From Lathyrus oleraceus (taxonomy: Eukaryota; Streptophyta; Magnoliopsida; Fabales; Fabaceae): a stretch of DNA of 64,000 nt. Position 1 is the first letter of the stretch, and each line of letters starts with the position of its first letter. Shown one piece after another: positions 12,365 through 22,903 of the stretch. The notes below the pieces were generated by a model. That model was given only the letters and a program-made list of their open reading frames with translations. It did not search any database and had not been told where the DNA came from. The stretch covers positions 444,441,816-444,505,815 of the forward strand of contig NC_066581.1 in the NCBI RefSeq assembly GCF_024323335.1, read 5' to 3'. The position numbers and the translations under genes are program-made.

Positions 12365-15300
12365 TGTCGCATTACGCGAAAAAACCGGCGGGAAAGAAGA
12401 AACAACAGAGCCGCCACCGTGCGTTATTTATCCCAAAAGAGGGAAAGGAAACGCTCGAAGTAAACCTAGGAAAAGACATGGTCTCGCGACCAAAGAGGAT
12501 GGGTTCGGGAGTCGGTTATGCGAAGGGAAGGTATTAGCACCCCTACGCATCCGTAGTACTCTACGGGATCCACGCACAAAAGGAAGGAATATTGGTTGCT
12601 AAACACTGCTCAAATACTCACACACACTGGCTGAAAGAAACGCAAGAGACTGACTGAAACTGACTCGGCAGGATGTCGCATCCTGGGCCTACTTAGTCTA
12701 TCAGGCATAGACATCAGAGTCGAAGTAGTTCGGACTGGGGAGACGACACATGCTCGCTAGGATATTGCATCCTATGCATACGTATCTTCTCGGACGAGAG
12801 AAGAATCAGAGCATTCGTAGCTCGGCTGACACGCACACAAACAAACACAGGCAAAGGCAAACATGGAGCCTGAATGCCAATCACTGGACTTACATCAGCA
12901 TCCGAGCCAACACACCCACACTGGAACCCGAATGCCACTCGATGGACTTACATCAGCTTCCAAGCCAACACACCCACACTGGAACCCGAATGCCACTCGA
13001 TGGACTTACATCAGCTTCCAAGCACACAACAACACAACAGGTTAATAGGGAGTCGGGGACTCGAGCCTATAACTGTCAAGCACACACTCAAACAAACAGA
13101 CAACGAATTGCTAAGGAGTCAGGCACTCGAGCCTAGCAACTGTCAAACAACACACATAAAAAAGAAAAAGGGCGCCCGGAGAGATCAGCTCAATCTCCTG
13201 CCTACATACTTCATCTGGTGTGAAGATCAGGGCGATGTAGTTCCCCTACGCAGGGAAAAAGGACTAGCCTAACCAGATAACAGAGGGAGACACAACACTA
13301 GGGAGACTACGACTCGAGCCTAGATGTTGTCATGCAAAGTCAACCCTAAGTTAAGGTTTCTAGCTAACTTGCACAGGAAGCAAGCCTATCCTAAACATGA
13401 CTTGCACAGGAAGCAAGCCACACACACACCTAACTTGCACAGGAAGCAAGTAGGGTCTCGATTGCAACTAGGGCAAGAGAAAGGGGAGGTCTCAATCGCA
13501 ACGAGGGCGAAAGCAAACAAGGATTAGTCTAAACTAAACCTAACTTGCACAGGAAGCAAGTCAAACAAACATACAAGCACAGGTAGCACACACTATATAC
13601 ACACAAGGGGCTCACACAAGGGTTAGGTTTTAGTCGAGGGGTCATATCAACCTCAACAAACAAACCTCTGGAATGGGGTGAATGGTGCTCTTAACCTTGC
13701 CATTGAGGGGCTAAGGTGAAGCAGATGAAAGGTGAGTGAAGATGAGACTTCACAGCTTCTATCCCTGGCCTGGGAGAGCATTTGACAAGAATGTGTGGGT
13801 TCAGAAAGTGGGAACCCTTCTACACATTTGATACTGACTCAACTGTGCAATTGCACAAGATCTTGGGTTTTTATCTGAAATGCATCAACACAGTGGTGTG
13901 AGCAAAACAGAAGACACACTGAATAGCAGGGGATAGGTTGCTTATCCCTTGGTTCTGCCAATTGCCTCTTCACTTAGGAGGTCTTTGACTCTGTACAAGG
14001 ACAAATTAAACATACACAATCATTGCCTCTTAAGGAGGACTTCAGACAGTTGCCTGGCCAAGTAACAGGCCAGGTCTTCCAGACTACATGAAGAAAAAGG
14101 AATTATACCTCAAGCAAGTTGCTAAATAGCAAAGCAAAGCAAGTTCAAAGAACTTAAGCAACTAAGGGTACCTGAAATAGTCAAACCAATCAGTATACAG
14201 TTCAACAGTCAAATCAAAGGGAATGGAATCCACAGACAAATCAGGTAATCAGATGTGCAAGGCATAAAACTCAAACACATGAGTCAATCCACCTACAAAA
14301 CAAAGGTTAGCTCAATGACATTCTAACAAGCTTAATCAAAAGAAATTGATCTCATTGGTCATTTGGTGTTCAACCTGAAAACATAAGCTCAACAGTAAGT
14401 AACTGGACCACTAGGACAAGCCTAGGGTCAAAAAGGAATGAGAAAGTCAAAACAGCAAATGAAAGTCAACCAAAATCAAGTTCAAACATTTAAGAAGCAA
14501 GCTCAATTGGTCTCAAGTTCAAATCATGCATCATCATCAATTCATAAGCAAAAGAAGTCAAAGCATGGCAAGGGAGGGCTCAAAGAAGTCAACAGAATGA
14601 CTTGCATCAAAAGTCAACTCAAACATTTTCAAAAATCACCAAATAAATCATGATCAATCCTAACACCTAGCATGGTAAGCATGTAAAATTTCATCACATT
14701 TGGACAAATGGAAGGCAGTCAATGAAAATCATAAAGTCAAAGAAAATTTGCACATGCTCAATGAAGTCAACAGCAAGACTTAGCTCAAAACCAAACATAA
14801 TCAATTCCAAAAATCACCAAATAATTCATGCTCAATCAAAATCCATAACATGACTTGCATATGAAATTTCAGCTCAATTGGATCATGGGAAGGTGGTCAA
14901 TTAAAATCAGAAAGTTAAAACCAAATCAAGCAAGCACAAAGAAGTCAAACAAACATGTATCAACTTCAAAAAATAATAACTAAATGAAAACAGATGAGAA
15001 ATGAATGGGATTAACACCAATGCAAAGCTTAAGATGTCTAGTATGCACATGTAAAATTTCATGATCATCCAATAAGATATGAGAATTTCCCAAATGGAAT
15101 GGCAAGATGTGTCACACAAAGTCAACATTTGACTAGGCAGGGAAGAAAAATCTCAAACAAATAGGAAATGGCATATTTAAATCCAAGAAAATTCACACAT
15201 AAACTAGACATATGAGAGAAGATTCATGCAAAATTTTGGATCAATTGGAGGTCAATAGGCATGGATACAAAAATCAGGAAGTTGCACATTCATGGTGTGA

Positions 15301-17565
15301 CACAAGTTGTCACACCTTACTTCAAAAATTCACAGCTCTCAAACCACATAAGATAAAATCATGATCTTTACATCAAAATAAACATGGATAAGTGTAGATT
15401 AAGCACAAACAATTTCAGGGTCATTGGATACATCCTCACAATTTTACAATGGTTTTGGCAAAAGGTGTAAAATATGCATACATGTCAAGAATCCTAATAC
15501 CATTAAAAATCCAGCCATCCAAAAAATCAATAAAAATCATGATAAAATACTAGACATTCACATGAGCATGATGCAAAAATTTTCAGGAATTTTGGAATTG
15601 AAATGAGTGAAACATGATTTTTGTAAGTTGAGGTAACAATTTGAATGATTATTGAAGAAATAAATAAAATAGCATATGATTAAATAAAAACAATTAAGCA
15701 CGGTGGCATTGTGGTAAATACTGGAACGATTAAATGAAACGGTGCGCAGCACCCCTGTACGTGGCAAGCAATGATAGAGCATGGGCAATGGCACAGTGTT
15801 TTTCACGCAATGCAAAGGGTTCAAAACGCAGAAACATGATGCACATGAAATTTTTCTGGGTTTCTTAGGGTTTCGGCTACAGTAATCATCTTCATCAAAT
15901 CATGAAAAACGAAATCGCCCAGAAATCATGAACAAGCATACCAATCGAACAATCAAACCAAGCACAATCATAATCCTAAATCCATATTCATTAAAACAAA
16001 CTGAACACAAAGCAACAAGCAAAAACATTCATGAACATCCAGCTTTAAAACCGAGTTACTCACTCCATACTCAACCAATTTCAATAATCTAAAGCTTATT
16101 GGACTCAGCAAGATGTAAACTATCTAGAGCATGGCACGATTTTGGAAAATAAGTGAATCGAAAACTTACCAAAAATGAAGCTCAGTGATGATTCAGTGCT
16201 TCTTTGGCCACAAATGTTCCAAACAGATGAAGATTATGGGTAGAAATGATGAATGCTCGAATACTTTGAGTTCAACTATGTTGATTCCAGCTTAAAACCA
16301 CATCTGCCATTGTTGGAGCTTGGAAATAACAGTGCACGAAAATGAACTTCCAGATGTGGGAATGTGGTGAAAACAAGCTCACAAGGTTGCTTGGGTGATG
16401 GAACAATGCTAGCCAGGTCGTGGTCTTTGAAGGTTTTGGAGGAATTTTGAAAGATGATGAAAAATGAAATTGAGAGAGAGTGAGTAATTCTCAGTATGTG
16501 ATGGCTGCTAGGGTTCACAATGACAGAAAAATTGCCTTATATCATCTGTTTAGGCTTGGCTAAATGAATGCTAAACATGATTAGCTCAAATGGACCAAAT
16601 TGCTCACTTTGCTAATTTCCAACAAGTGGTAAAGAGGGTGTGTAATTCTGCACGAATTGGGCCTTGTGCAAGCTTCAAATGACATTCCAAAACAATTCCA
16701 AATGACCAAAAGTGTTAAAAATGGCTATTTCAAAAAGTCAACATTGCACCTCACTTGAATTTTAAACATGCTAGGTTCAAAAGTGCCATTTTGATTGGCA
16801 ATGTTTTGGCTCATGAAATTTACATTTTTGGAAAGAGGGGGTAAAATGTGGTTTGTAGGAAAAAACCCCACCAAAATTGGCCAAATGGTTTGAGAGATAT
16901 GGCCTTTTGAAGTTCAAGATTTTGTGAAAATGATTTGATCATATCTTGACAACCATGCATGGGAAATGAGAGTTCTTGGACTTTTTGGAAATGGGAAAAC
17001 AAGATCTTCAACTTTCATGTTGGGCAAAAATTCATTTGAAGCTTGTATCATGATGTAAGTTTAAGATCAAGAAGTTTCCATTTTTGGCAGTTAAAATTAC
17101 AGGTCCACTTTCTATTTTTGGAAATTTTCTGATTGGCTTCAAATTCTTCAATGATATTGTTTGCCATGATATATGAGGCCTATTGGGACATGAATAAGCT
17201 CTCTCAAACCAAATCCATCCATCAAAACCATAAAATCAACCACAGTTGACCAACTTTGACTTTCTAGGGTTTCTGACTGACTGTGCATGAACTGATGACT
17301 TCTGAACATCCAACCCTTGACCTAAACACTTCAAATGGACCTCCAAGTCATGTGAACTTGTTGGACAAACCCTAGGGCCTTGGCTCTTTGAGAAACACCC
17401 TTGCTTGCTTGGTTGACTGATCTCCTGATCAGTTTGACCTAATTTCTTGATGGGCTTGCACTTGAGGCAAATGAGACAATGCAATGCTATGCAGTGGACC
17501 ATGATATGATATGACCTAACATGAGATGGTATGTACAATGATAGGTGCAAATTTGAGGTGCTACA
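12365..17565 (-). repeat. Ogre derivative 3' LTR (5201 bp)
   Basis: In element orientation it starts TGTAGCACCTCAAATTTGC at 17565 and ends CGCGTAATGCGACA at 12365. It is the same length as 25428-30628. Differences include 12463 (C/A), 14067 (A/G), a small cluster near 14912-14925, and 16825 (G/T). The U5 side contains short direct repeats: ACTGGAACCCGAATGCCACT (two nearly identical blocks near 12921-13020) and CTTGCACAGGAAGCAAG (five copies near 13370-13560). All ORFs inside are shadows of LTR sequence. Confidence 0.95.
16534..16544 (-). promoter_or_regulatory. TATA box of the Ogre 3' LTR
   Basis: The minus strand reads TGATATAAGGC, about 1.0 kb into the LTR, and is followed by a leader with ACCCTAGCAGCC and a CTCTCTCTC run. 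An identical box in the 5' LTR is at 29597-29607; that one would drive genomic RNA. Confidence 0.5.
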
Positions 17566-17580
17566 GCTGCCCCTATTCAA
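17566..17580 (-). other. Polypurine tract of the Ogre derivative
   Basis: The minus strand reads TTGAATAGGGGCAGC directly before the 3' LTR. The same AGGGGCAGC-type tract occurs beside the LTRs at 56888 and, weaker, at 48992. Confidence 0.8.
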
Positions 17581-17698
17581 TCAGCTGGGAACCCGAACGG
17601 ATGAGAGCAACGACTGTCAGACTTTCAGGGTAAACAGGGATTGAATACCAAAGAACCGTAGAAATTTGCACCGACTGGATATAATACAAAAGAACCAT

Positions 17699-18355
17699 GT
17701 CATTTACCGATGACAAACGCATGACAATTTCAGAAAAGCAAAACCATTTACCGATGGTTGGAAAACTGGAAACTTGATATTTACCGATATCAACTTCAGC
17801 AAGACCATTTACCGATGGTTGCTGGGAAAACAAACTTCTGAAAAGAGAAACCATTTACCGATGGTTAAAACTTGATATTTACCGATATCAACTTCAGCAA
17901 GACCATTTGCCGATGGCTGCTGGGAAACAGATTGATGAAAAACAAAACCATTTACCGATGGTTAAAACTTGATATTTACCGATATCAACTTCAGCCAGAC
18001 CATTTACCGATGGCTGCTGGGAAACAGATTGATGTAGAGAGGAAGCAAGGTCATTTACCGATGGTGGCTTCAAAGCAAACCTGATATTTACCGATATCAA
18101 GGCCATTTACCGATGGCTGCTGCAACTGGGAATTCGATATTTACCGATATCGAAGAAAACTGGGCCATTTACCGATGGCATCTCTGCTTGGGGAGGAACA
18201 AAATCTTTGTGGTGATACCAGACAAACCGTTTACCGACGACTTCTGGGGATTTTGATTTTATTAACAAGAGAACAAAGAATGACCAGACATTTACCGATG
18301 ACTGGGGTGAGACTCGATGTTTACCGACACCGAAACAATGGCGTTTACCGACACC
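17699..18355. repeat. Hairpin array with constant loop TTTACCGA (Ogre 3' UTR)
   Basis: About 19 copies of TTTACCGA (one TTTGCCGA) are spaced 25-50 bp apart. Each is flanked by short complementary arms, and the arms differ between copies: GTCA/TGAC (17699-17714), ACCA/TGGT (17743-17758), TTGATA/TATCAA (17774-17793), and GCCA/TGGC (18101 and 18164). Only the last few copies (18225-18355) have imperfect arms. There is no coding potential. Confidence 0.9.
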
Positions 18356-18398
18356 AACGGAGAGGAGGAATACTTCTTCGATTTGAAAATCGGAAATT

Positions 18399-18810
18399 GG
18401 CCTGAACGCCACTTCGGTCTGAATACCGGAAAATTGGCCTGAGTGCCATGAGTACATCGACCTGATCGTCGGAAACTCCTTCGGTTTGAATACCGGAAAA
18501 TCGGCCTAAGTGCCATGAGTACATCGACCTGATCGTCGGAAACTCCTTCGGTCTGAATACCGGAAAATCGGCCTGAGTGCCATGAGTACATCGACCTGAT
18601 CGTCGGAAACTCCTTCGGTCTAAAAACCGGAAAAACATAAGTACATCGACCTGATCGTCGGAAACTTCTTCGGTCTGAATACCGGAAAAACATAAGTACA
18701 TCGACCTGATCGTCGGAAACTTCTTCGGTCTGAATACCGGAAAAACATAAGTACATCGACCTGATCGTCGGAAACTTCTTCGGTCTGAATACCGGAAAAT
18801 TGGCCTGAGT
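18399..18810. repeat. 67-bp / 55-bp tandem repeat (Ogre 3' UTR)
   Basis: The marker ACATCGACCTGATCGTCGG recurs at 18454, 18521, 18588, 18643, 18698 and 18753: three intervals near 67 bp type, then 55-bp units. The short unit lacks a 12-bp segment containing GGCCTGAGTGCC. Each unit holds two or three hairpins with a six-base loop CTGANN. Long ORFs on the minus strand here (up to 275 codons) come from the tandem repeat. Confidence 0.9.
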
Positions 18811-18850
18811 GCCAAAGCGTGAATTGGTTTGTGTTCCAAAACACTCAACA

Positions 18851-19700
18851 TCCTGAAGAGGGCTAGAAAAGCAGTCTTGTTAAAGGATGGACATTCAATT
18901 CCACAAGGAATACGAATCCTACTCGACTGGGGAGGACGACTTCGACCCAAGAGCGCATGAGACATATTATCTATAGCCGTCAGAACGTAGATAATAACCT
19001 CGCATGGAAGATTATCCATAACCGGGTTGTAGGTTGTTAAATGAATAATCGACCGAAAACATCCTGTAGAGAGCGAAGGCAAACTTGTTAAAGGATGGAC
19101 ATTCGATTCCACAAGGAATACGAATCTTACTCTGCTGGTGATAACAATCGAAAGATTGACCAAAGAGTGCATGAGATATATTATCTATAGCCGTCAAAAC
19201 GTAGATAATAACCTCGCATGGAAGATTATCCATAACCGGGTTGTAGGTTTTAAATGAATAATCGACCGACATCATCCTGAAGAGAGCGAAGGCAAACTTG
19301 TTAAAGGATGGACATTCGATTCCACAAGGAATACGAATCTTACTTTGCTGGTGATAACAATCGAAAGATTGACCAAAGAGTGCATGAGATATATTATCTA
19401 TAGCCGTCAAAACGTAGATAATAACCTCGCATGGAAGATTATTCATAACCGGGTTGTAGGTTGTTAAATGAATAATCGACCGACATCATCCTGAAGAGAG
19501 CGAAGGCAAACTTGTTAAAGGATGGACATTCGATTCCACAAGGAATACGAATCTTACTCTGCTGGTGATAACAATCGAAAGATTGACCAAAGAATGCATG
19601 AGATAATTATCTATAGCCGTCAAAACGTAGATAATAACCTCGCATGGAAGATTATCCATAACCGAGTTGTAGGTTGTTAAATGAATAATCGACCGAAAGA
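18851..19700. repeat. 213-bp tandem repeat, four copies (Ogre 3' UTR)
   Basis: Copies start at 18851, 19062, 19275 and 19489 (at TCCTG), with periods of 211-214 bp. The first copy is more diverged. Each copy carries stem-loops: ATTCG-ATTCC-ACAA-GGAAT-A-CGAAT (19101-19125), CAATC-GAAA-GATTG (19145-19158), and a 9-bp stem TATTATCTA/TAGATAATA (19179-19210). Confidence 0.9.
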
Positions 19701-21737
19701 AAGGCATCAGGGTACCAGGACTAGGTATGAAAAAGATGACCAATCAAGAGAGGATAAGTTGCTAACTCGGAGCAAGTATCCAAAAGGAAGGGGAAGACCC
19801 ACTGGGGACAATACTGCTTGATCAAGGCAAGTATCCAGAGGGGAAAGAATGTCAATATCACGAACCGGATACTGATAACTGCAAAGAGGGGATTACATCT
19901 ACCTGTTAGTAGGCAGAAAACCACGGAAAAGTAACCAGTCATCATCGGGATGAGCACAAAGGGTTAACTCCAACAAGGGGATGAAAGTGGGATTTTACAA
20001 CTACCAGCTAGTAGGTAGAAAACCACCAAGATAGGACTTACAACTACCAGTTTGTAGGTAGAAGCCACAAATTCCGCTGAGGATGAAATGAACGAGTGTC
20101 GGTTAGTGAGCGACTATTCATTTATGCCCCAGGGAAGCACAAGAGACAGTCAACGGGTAGCCAATTTAGGATCGATCCAAAAAGGCAGACTGAAACAAGA
20201 CTCATCCTAATGAGGAAAGAACTCAATAGGGAGAACCCACCCCGTGTAGGGAGGGAACGGAAATAACCGTCATCCACGAGGATGTATCTCAGTGGGGAAA
20301 TGGCAGGAAAGGATAGACACTTTCTGCTTAAGGGGTTGGCTCTACATGGAGAGATCAGACACACCCATATCTGCTTAAGGAAAATCTACTGGAGAGATCT
20401 GTGTCAACAAATAGCAGGAGGTAACAATCAACAGATACCCGGCAACAGCTGCAACATGAGTATCTGAATGCTATGATTATGCATGTATGCATTCTACCTA
20501 AAATGTATGATGAATGTTGACAAACAGACATGCTCAAACCAACAGGTCCGGGAATCGATCATCCGGGGAGCAAAACCGAAGTCACCAGAGAGCCAAGAAA
20601 ATCCACTGGAGACTGGGTCAATAGGGAACAATCATCATCCTGCAGGGGAGGAAGGCCACCAGAGGCTTCCGGAGGGATCGTCGGTCACAACCGGAGAACA
20701 GAGTTCAACATACAGGCGGATGCGCCACAACAACTTGTGCTGGAAATCAGGGATACCAAGAAGCAACCAGATCTCTGATGAGGATACATAGGCATTGATA
20801 AAGCTCATCATGCCAACAACTCCACTGGGGGATCTATCTGAGGGAATGCCGGATTACGGGGATGTCGATCCTCCAAATACTGAATATTCCAAGAAAAGCA
20901 CCCATGCTGGGGGGAGATGAAGACTGCTCTGCTGGAGAGGCGAAAGTTGAAGTCTTCAGTAAACACTCTGCTAGGGGAGCTGCCCCACAATAATGTCCGA
21001 AACAGCAAACTTGCTGGGGATGCCCCACGATAGGGCTCGAACAGCACTCTACTAGGGATGCCCCACGATAGGGCCAACAGGGACTTGAAGGAAGAATGTT
21101 GTACTGCCGGGAACATGAAGATAAACAACTTCAACCAACACTGCACTGAGCAACCTTGCTGAGGAGAAACCAAAAAAGGTTCGACAGGAAAAAGATACAG
21201 TTCTGCTCGAGATACGAACAAATGTCTTACCTGTTGGTAATCATACCACCCTCGGGAGAGCACTGCGGGTCTCCTAAGTATCCTTCCATCATCGTGAATG
21301 TTCACTTTGTTTAAGAACAATTTTGAAAATTTTGCTTATTTTGAAAACAATGATACCTTATCAATGAAAACATGCAAAACATTTGTTGAGTTGAAACAAA
21401 TAAGAGTGCAAACAATTTGGATAAAAGCTCAAATAGATGTGATGGGATGGTAGTCTGCCAAGGGCGAGACTCCATAGATTTGTACAAGTTTGAAATCGGT
21501 GATATATATTGGAGAGGGCTACATTGAATATAATGACCTTTCCTCTACCATTCTGAATTTTCGATGTATTCAAAGCTTCAGTCGACGACGAATCGAGAAT
21601 CCCTGACGGATGACAGATATAGAGCACAGTCTTGTCAAGATGCAGTTACTTGCCAAATCCCTAATTTTTGCCTAGATTGCCCCAGTGTGAGGTGCTCAAT
21701 CTAGCGGGATGCGAATTCTCTCTTTTTTTCAATGTCT
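19701..21737 (-). other. Remaining Ogre 3' UTR
   Basis: Non-coding sequence with degenerate short repeats. CTACC-8-base-GGTAG hairpins occur near 19907, 20000 and 20044, GCTGGGGATGCCCCACGATAGG-like segments near 20990-21080, and an (A/C)CTGGGGA(A/G) theme recurs elsewhere. At 21672-21825 three inverted repeats with a GCCC...GG...TTC loop overlap the tail of the integrase frame. I see no gene. Confidence 0.7.
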
Positions 21738-22142
21738 CTAACTTTTGCCTGGATCGCCCTTTCGGGTTTTCAATCCACCGAGACGCTCCTTTTTGCCTAA
21801 GTCGCCCTTTGGGGTGTTCGACTTATCGAGCTTTTTCTTTTTTTTTGTTTTTAGGCGAAGTATTTCTTGACTGCATCGGAATTCACAGGACGAGTGAACT
21901 TCTCCATCCATTGTTGTAAGTGTCAGAACATTGCCTGAAGAGGCTGGACATTCATAGCTTGGAGTCCACTTGCCCCTGGACTTGGGCACGAAAGACAAGA
22001 CTTTCTTGAGCATGAGGTCACCTTCTCGGAACACACGAGGCTTGACCTTCTTATCAAATGCTTTTTCACTCTCTGTTGATATGACTGACCATGACACATG
22101 GCAGTTGATCTTTTTCTTTCGATCGAATTCAGCATCAGTCAA
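21738..22142 (-). pseudogene. Ogre integrase C-terminal remnant
   Basis: A 134-codon open stretch on the minus strand reads the end of an Ogre pol polyprotein: LTDAEFDRKK, SEKAFDKKVKPRVFREGDLML and GKWTPSYE (the GKW-x-P-x-YEGP-type C-terminal integrase domain), then LTTMDGEVH and a Lys/Gly-rich tail (PKGDLGKK, TRKGDPGK). The zinc-binding N-terminus and DDE core are gone: upstream, at 22143, the sequence switches into a lysine-rich, T-rich tract and then the pol N-terminus. In a complete element this domain helps integrase bind DNA; alone it is not functional. Confidence 0.85.
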
Positions 22143-22570
22143 CTTGGGACTTTGAGGGTGCTATCTTTCTTTTGTTTTTTTTTTTCTTTTGATTTTGCTT
22201 TTGATTTTGCTTTCTTTTGATTTCTTTTGATTTTGCACCCTCTCTTTCTTTGTTTTTTTTTTGATTGATTTTTTTCTTCTCTTTTTTTTATTAATGCCCC
22301 AGTTGGCTGTTCTGCTGATTCTCGATATGCAGCTGAGTGTGATCTTCTTTTCTTGCTCAAGAAATCGGGAAATACTGTCAGGAATCCCTTCAACATCATC
22401 TTCGTCCGCTTCGAATACAGGGAATTCAAAATTGGGAGATGACGTCCGATCCTTATGTTCAATGGGTTTGAGAAACAACCTGCATAATGATTTTGATATG
22501 AAAAGCTTTTTGAAAATCAAACAAGACAATCGTTATGCAGATGAAAAGATTGCTTTTATTCTTGTTTTTT
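22143..22570 (-). pseudogene. Ogre pol N-terminal scrap with lysine-rich expansion
   Basis: The minus strand reads an acidic segment (FPVFEADEDDVEGIP, then ISRFLEQEKK) resembling the region ahead of RT in Ogre pol (compare the DFENPIYQAEDGSEED-type sequence near 63510). It then passes into a low-complexity tract, T-rich on the plus strand at 22160-22290, that encodes runs of K, S and E. The tract sits exactly where protease, RT, RNase H and the integrase core should be. The deletion may have been filled or flanked by slippage-prone repeats of the type TTTTGATTTTGC. Confidence 0.65.
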
Positions 22571-22903
22571 AAGGTTTTTTGTGATCACCAATCTCATGCA
22601 AAAAGCAAAAAGGGAAAACAAATGGAAAAACAAATGTTTAACATGAATTTATTTGAATGGAAATATCATTACACAAAATGTTGCCAACAATGCCATCACT
22701 TCTCCTTTTGGCATGGGAGAAGGGTTTTTAAACAAAGTGATTATTACAAAGACTTATGAACAACCGTAGGAACTCCCACAGTGACCCAATTGTGATAGAT
22801 CCCTCCAGGGATGACAACTGTCAGTATCTCTTGCATCAGCAGCTTCTGTTTTCTGAACAACCCTTCTGAAGAAAAGTCGGCGCCAGCCCAGGACTTGTTA
22901 TCT
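22571..22903 (-). other. gag-pol spacer of the Ogre derivative
   Basis: AT-rich spacer without a convincing ORF. In Ogre elements gag and pol are separated and pol expression is thought to involve an intron. I cannot place splice sites here. Confidence 0.4.

Noticed and set aside
11907..12602. 231-codon plus-strand ORF
   Set aside because: Antisense of the old gag for half of its length and LTR sequence for the other half.
12750..13272. Pairs of ORFs of 128-132 codons repeated at 25813-26335
   Set aside because: They lie in the two LTRs of the Ogre derivative, with repeated histidine/proline-rich peptides caused by short direct repeats.
18345..19172. 275-codon minus-strand ORF with repeated peptide motifs
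   Set aside because: It runs through the 67/55-bp and 213-bp tandem repeats; open frames in short tandem repeats are expected.
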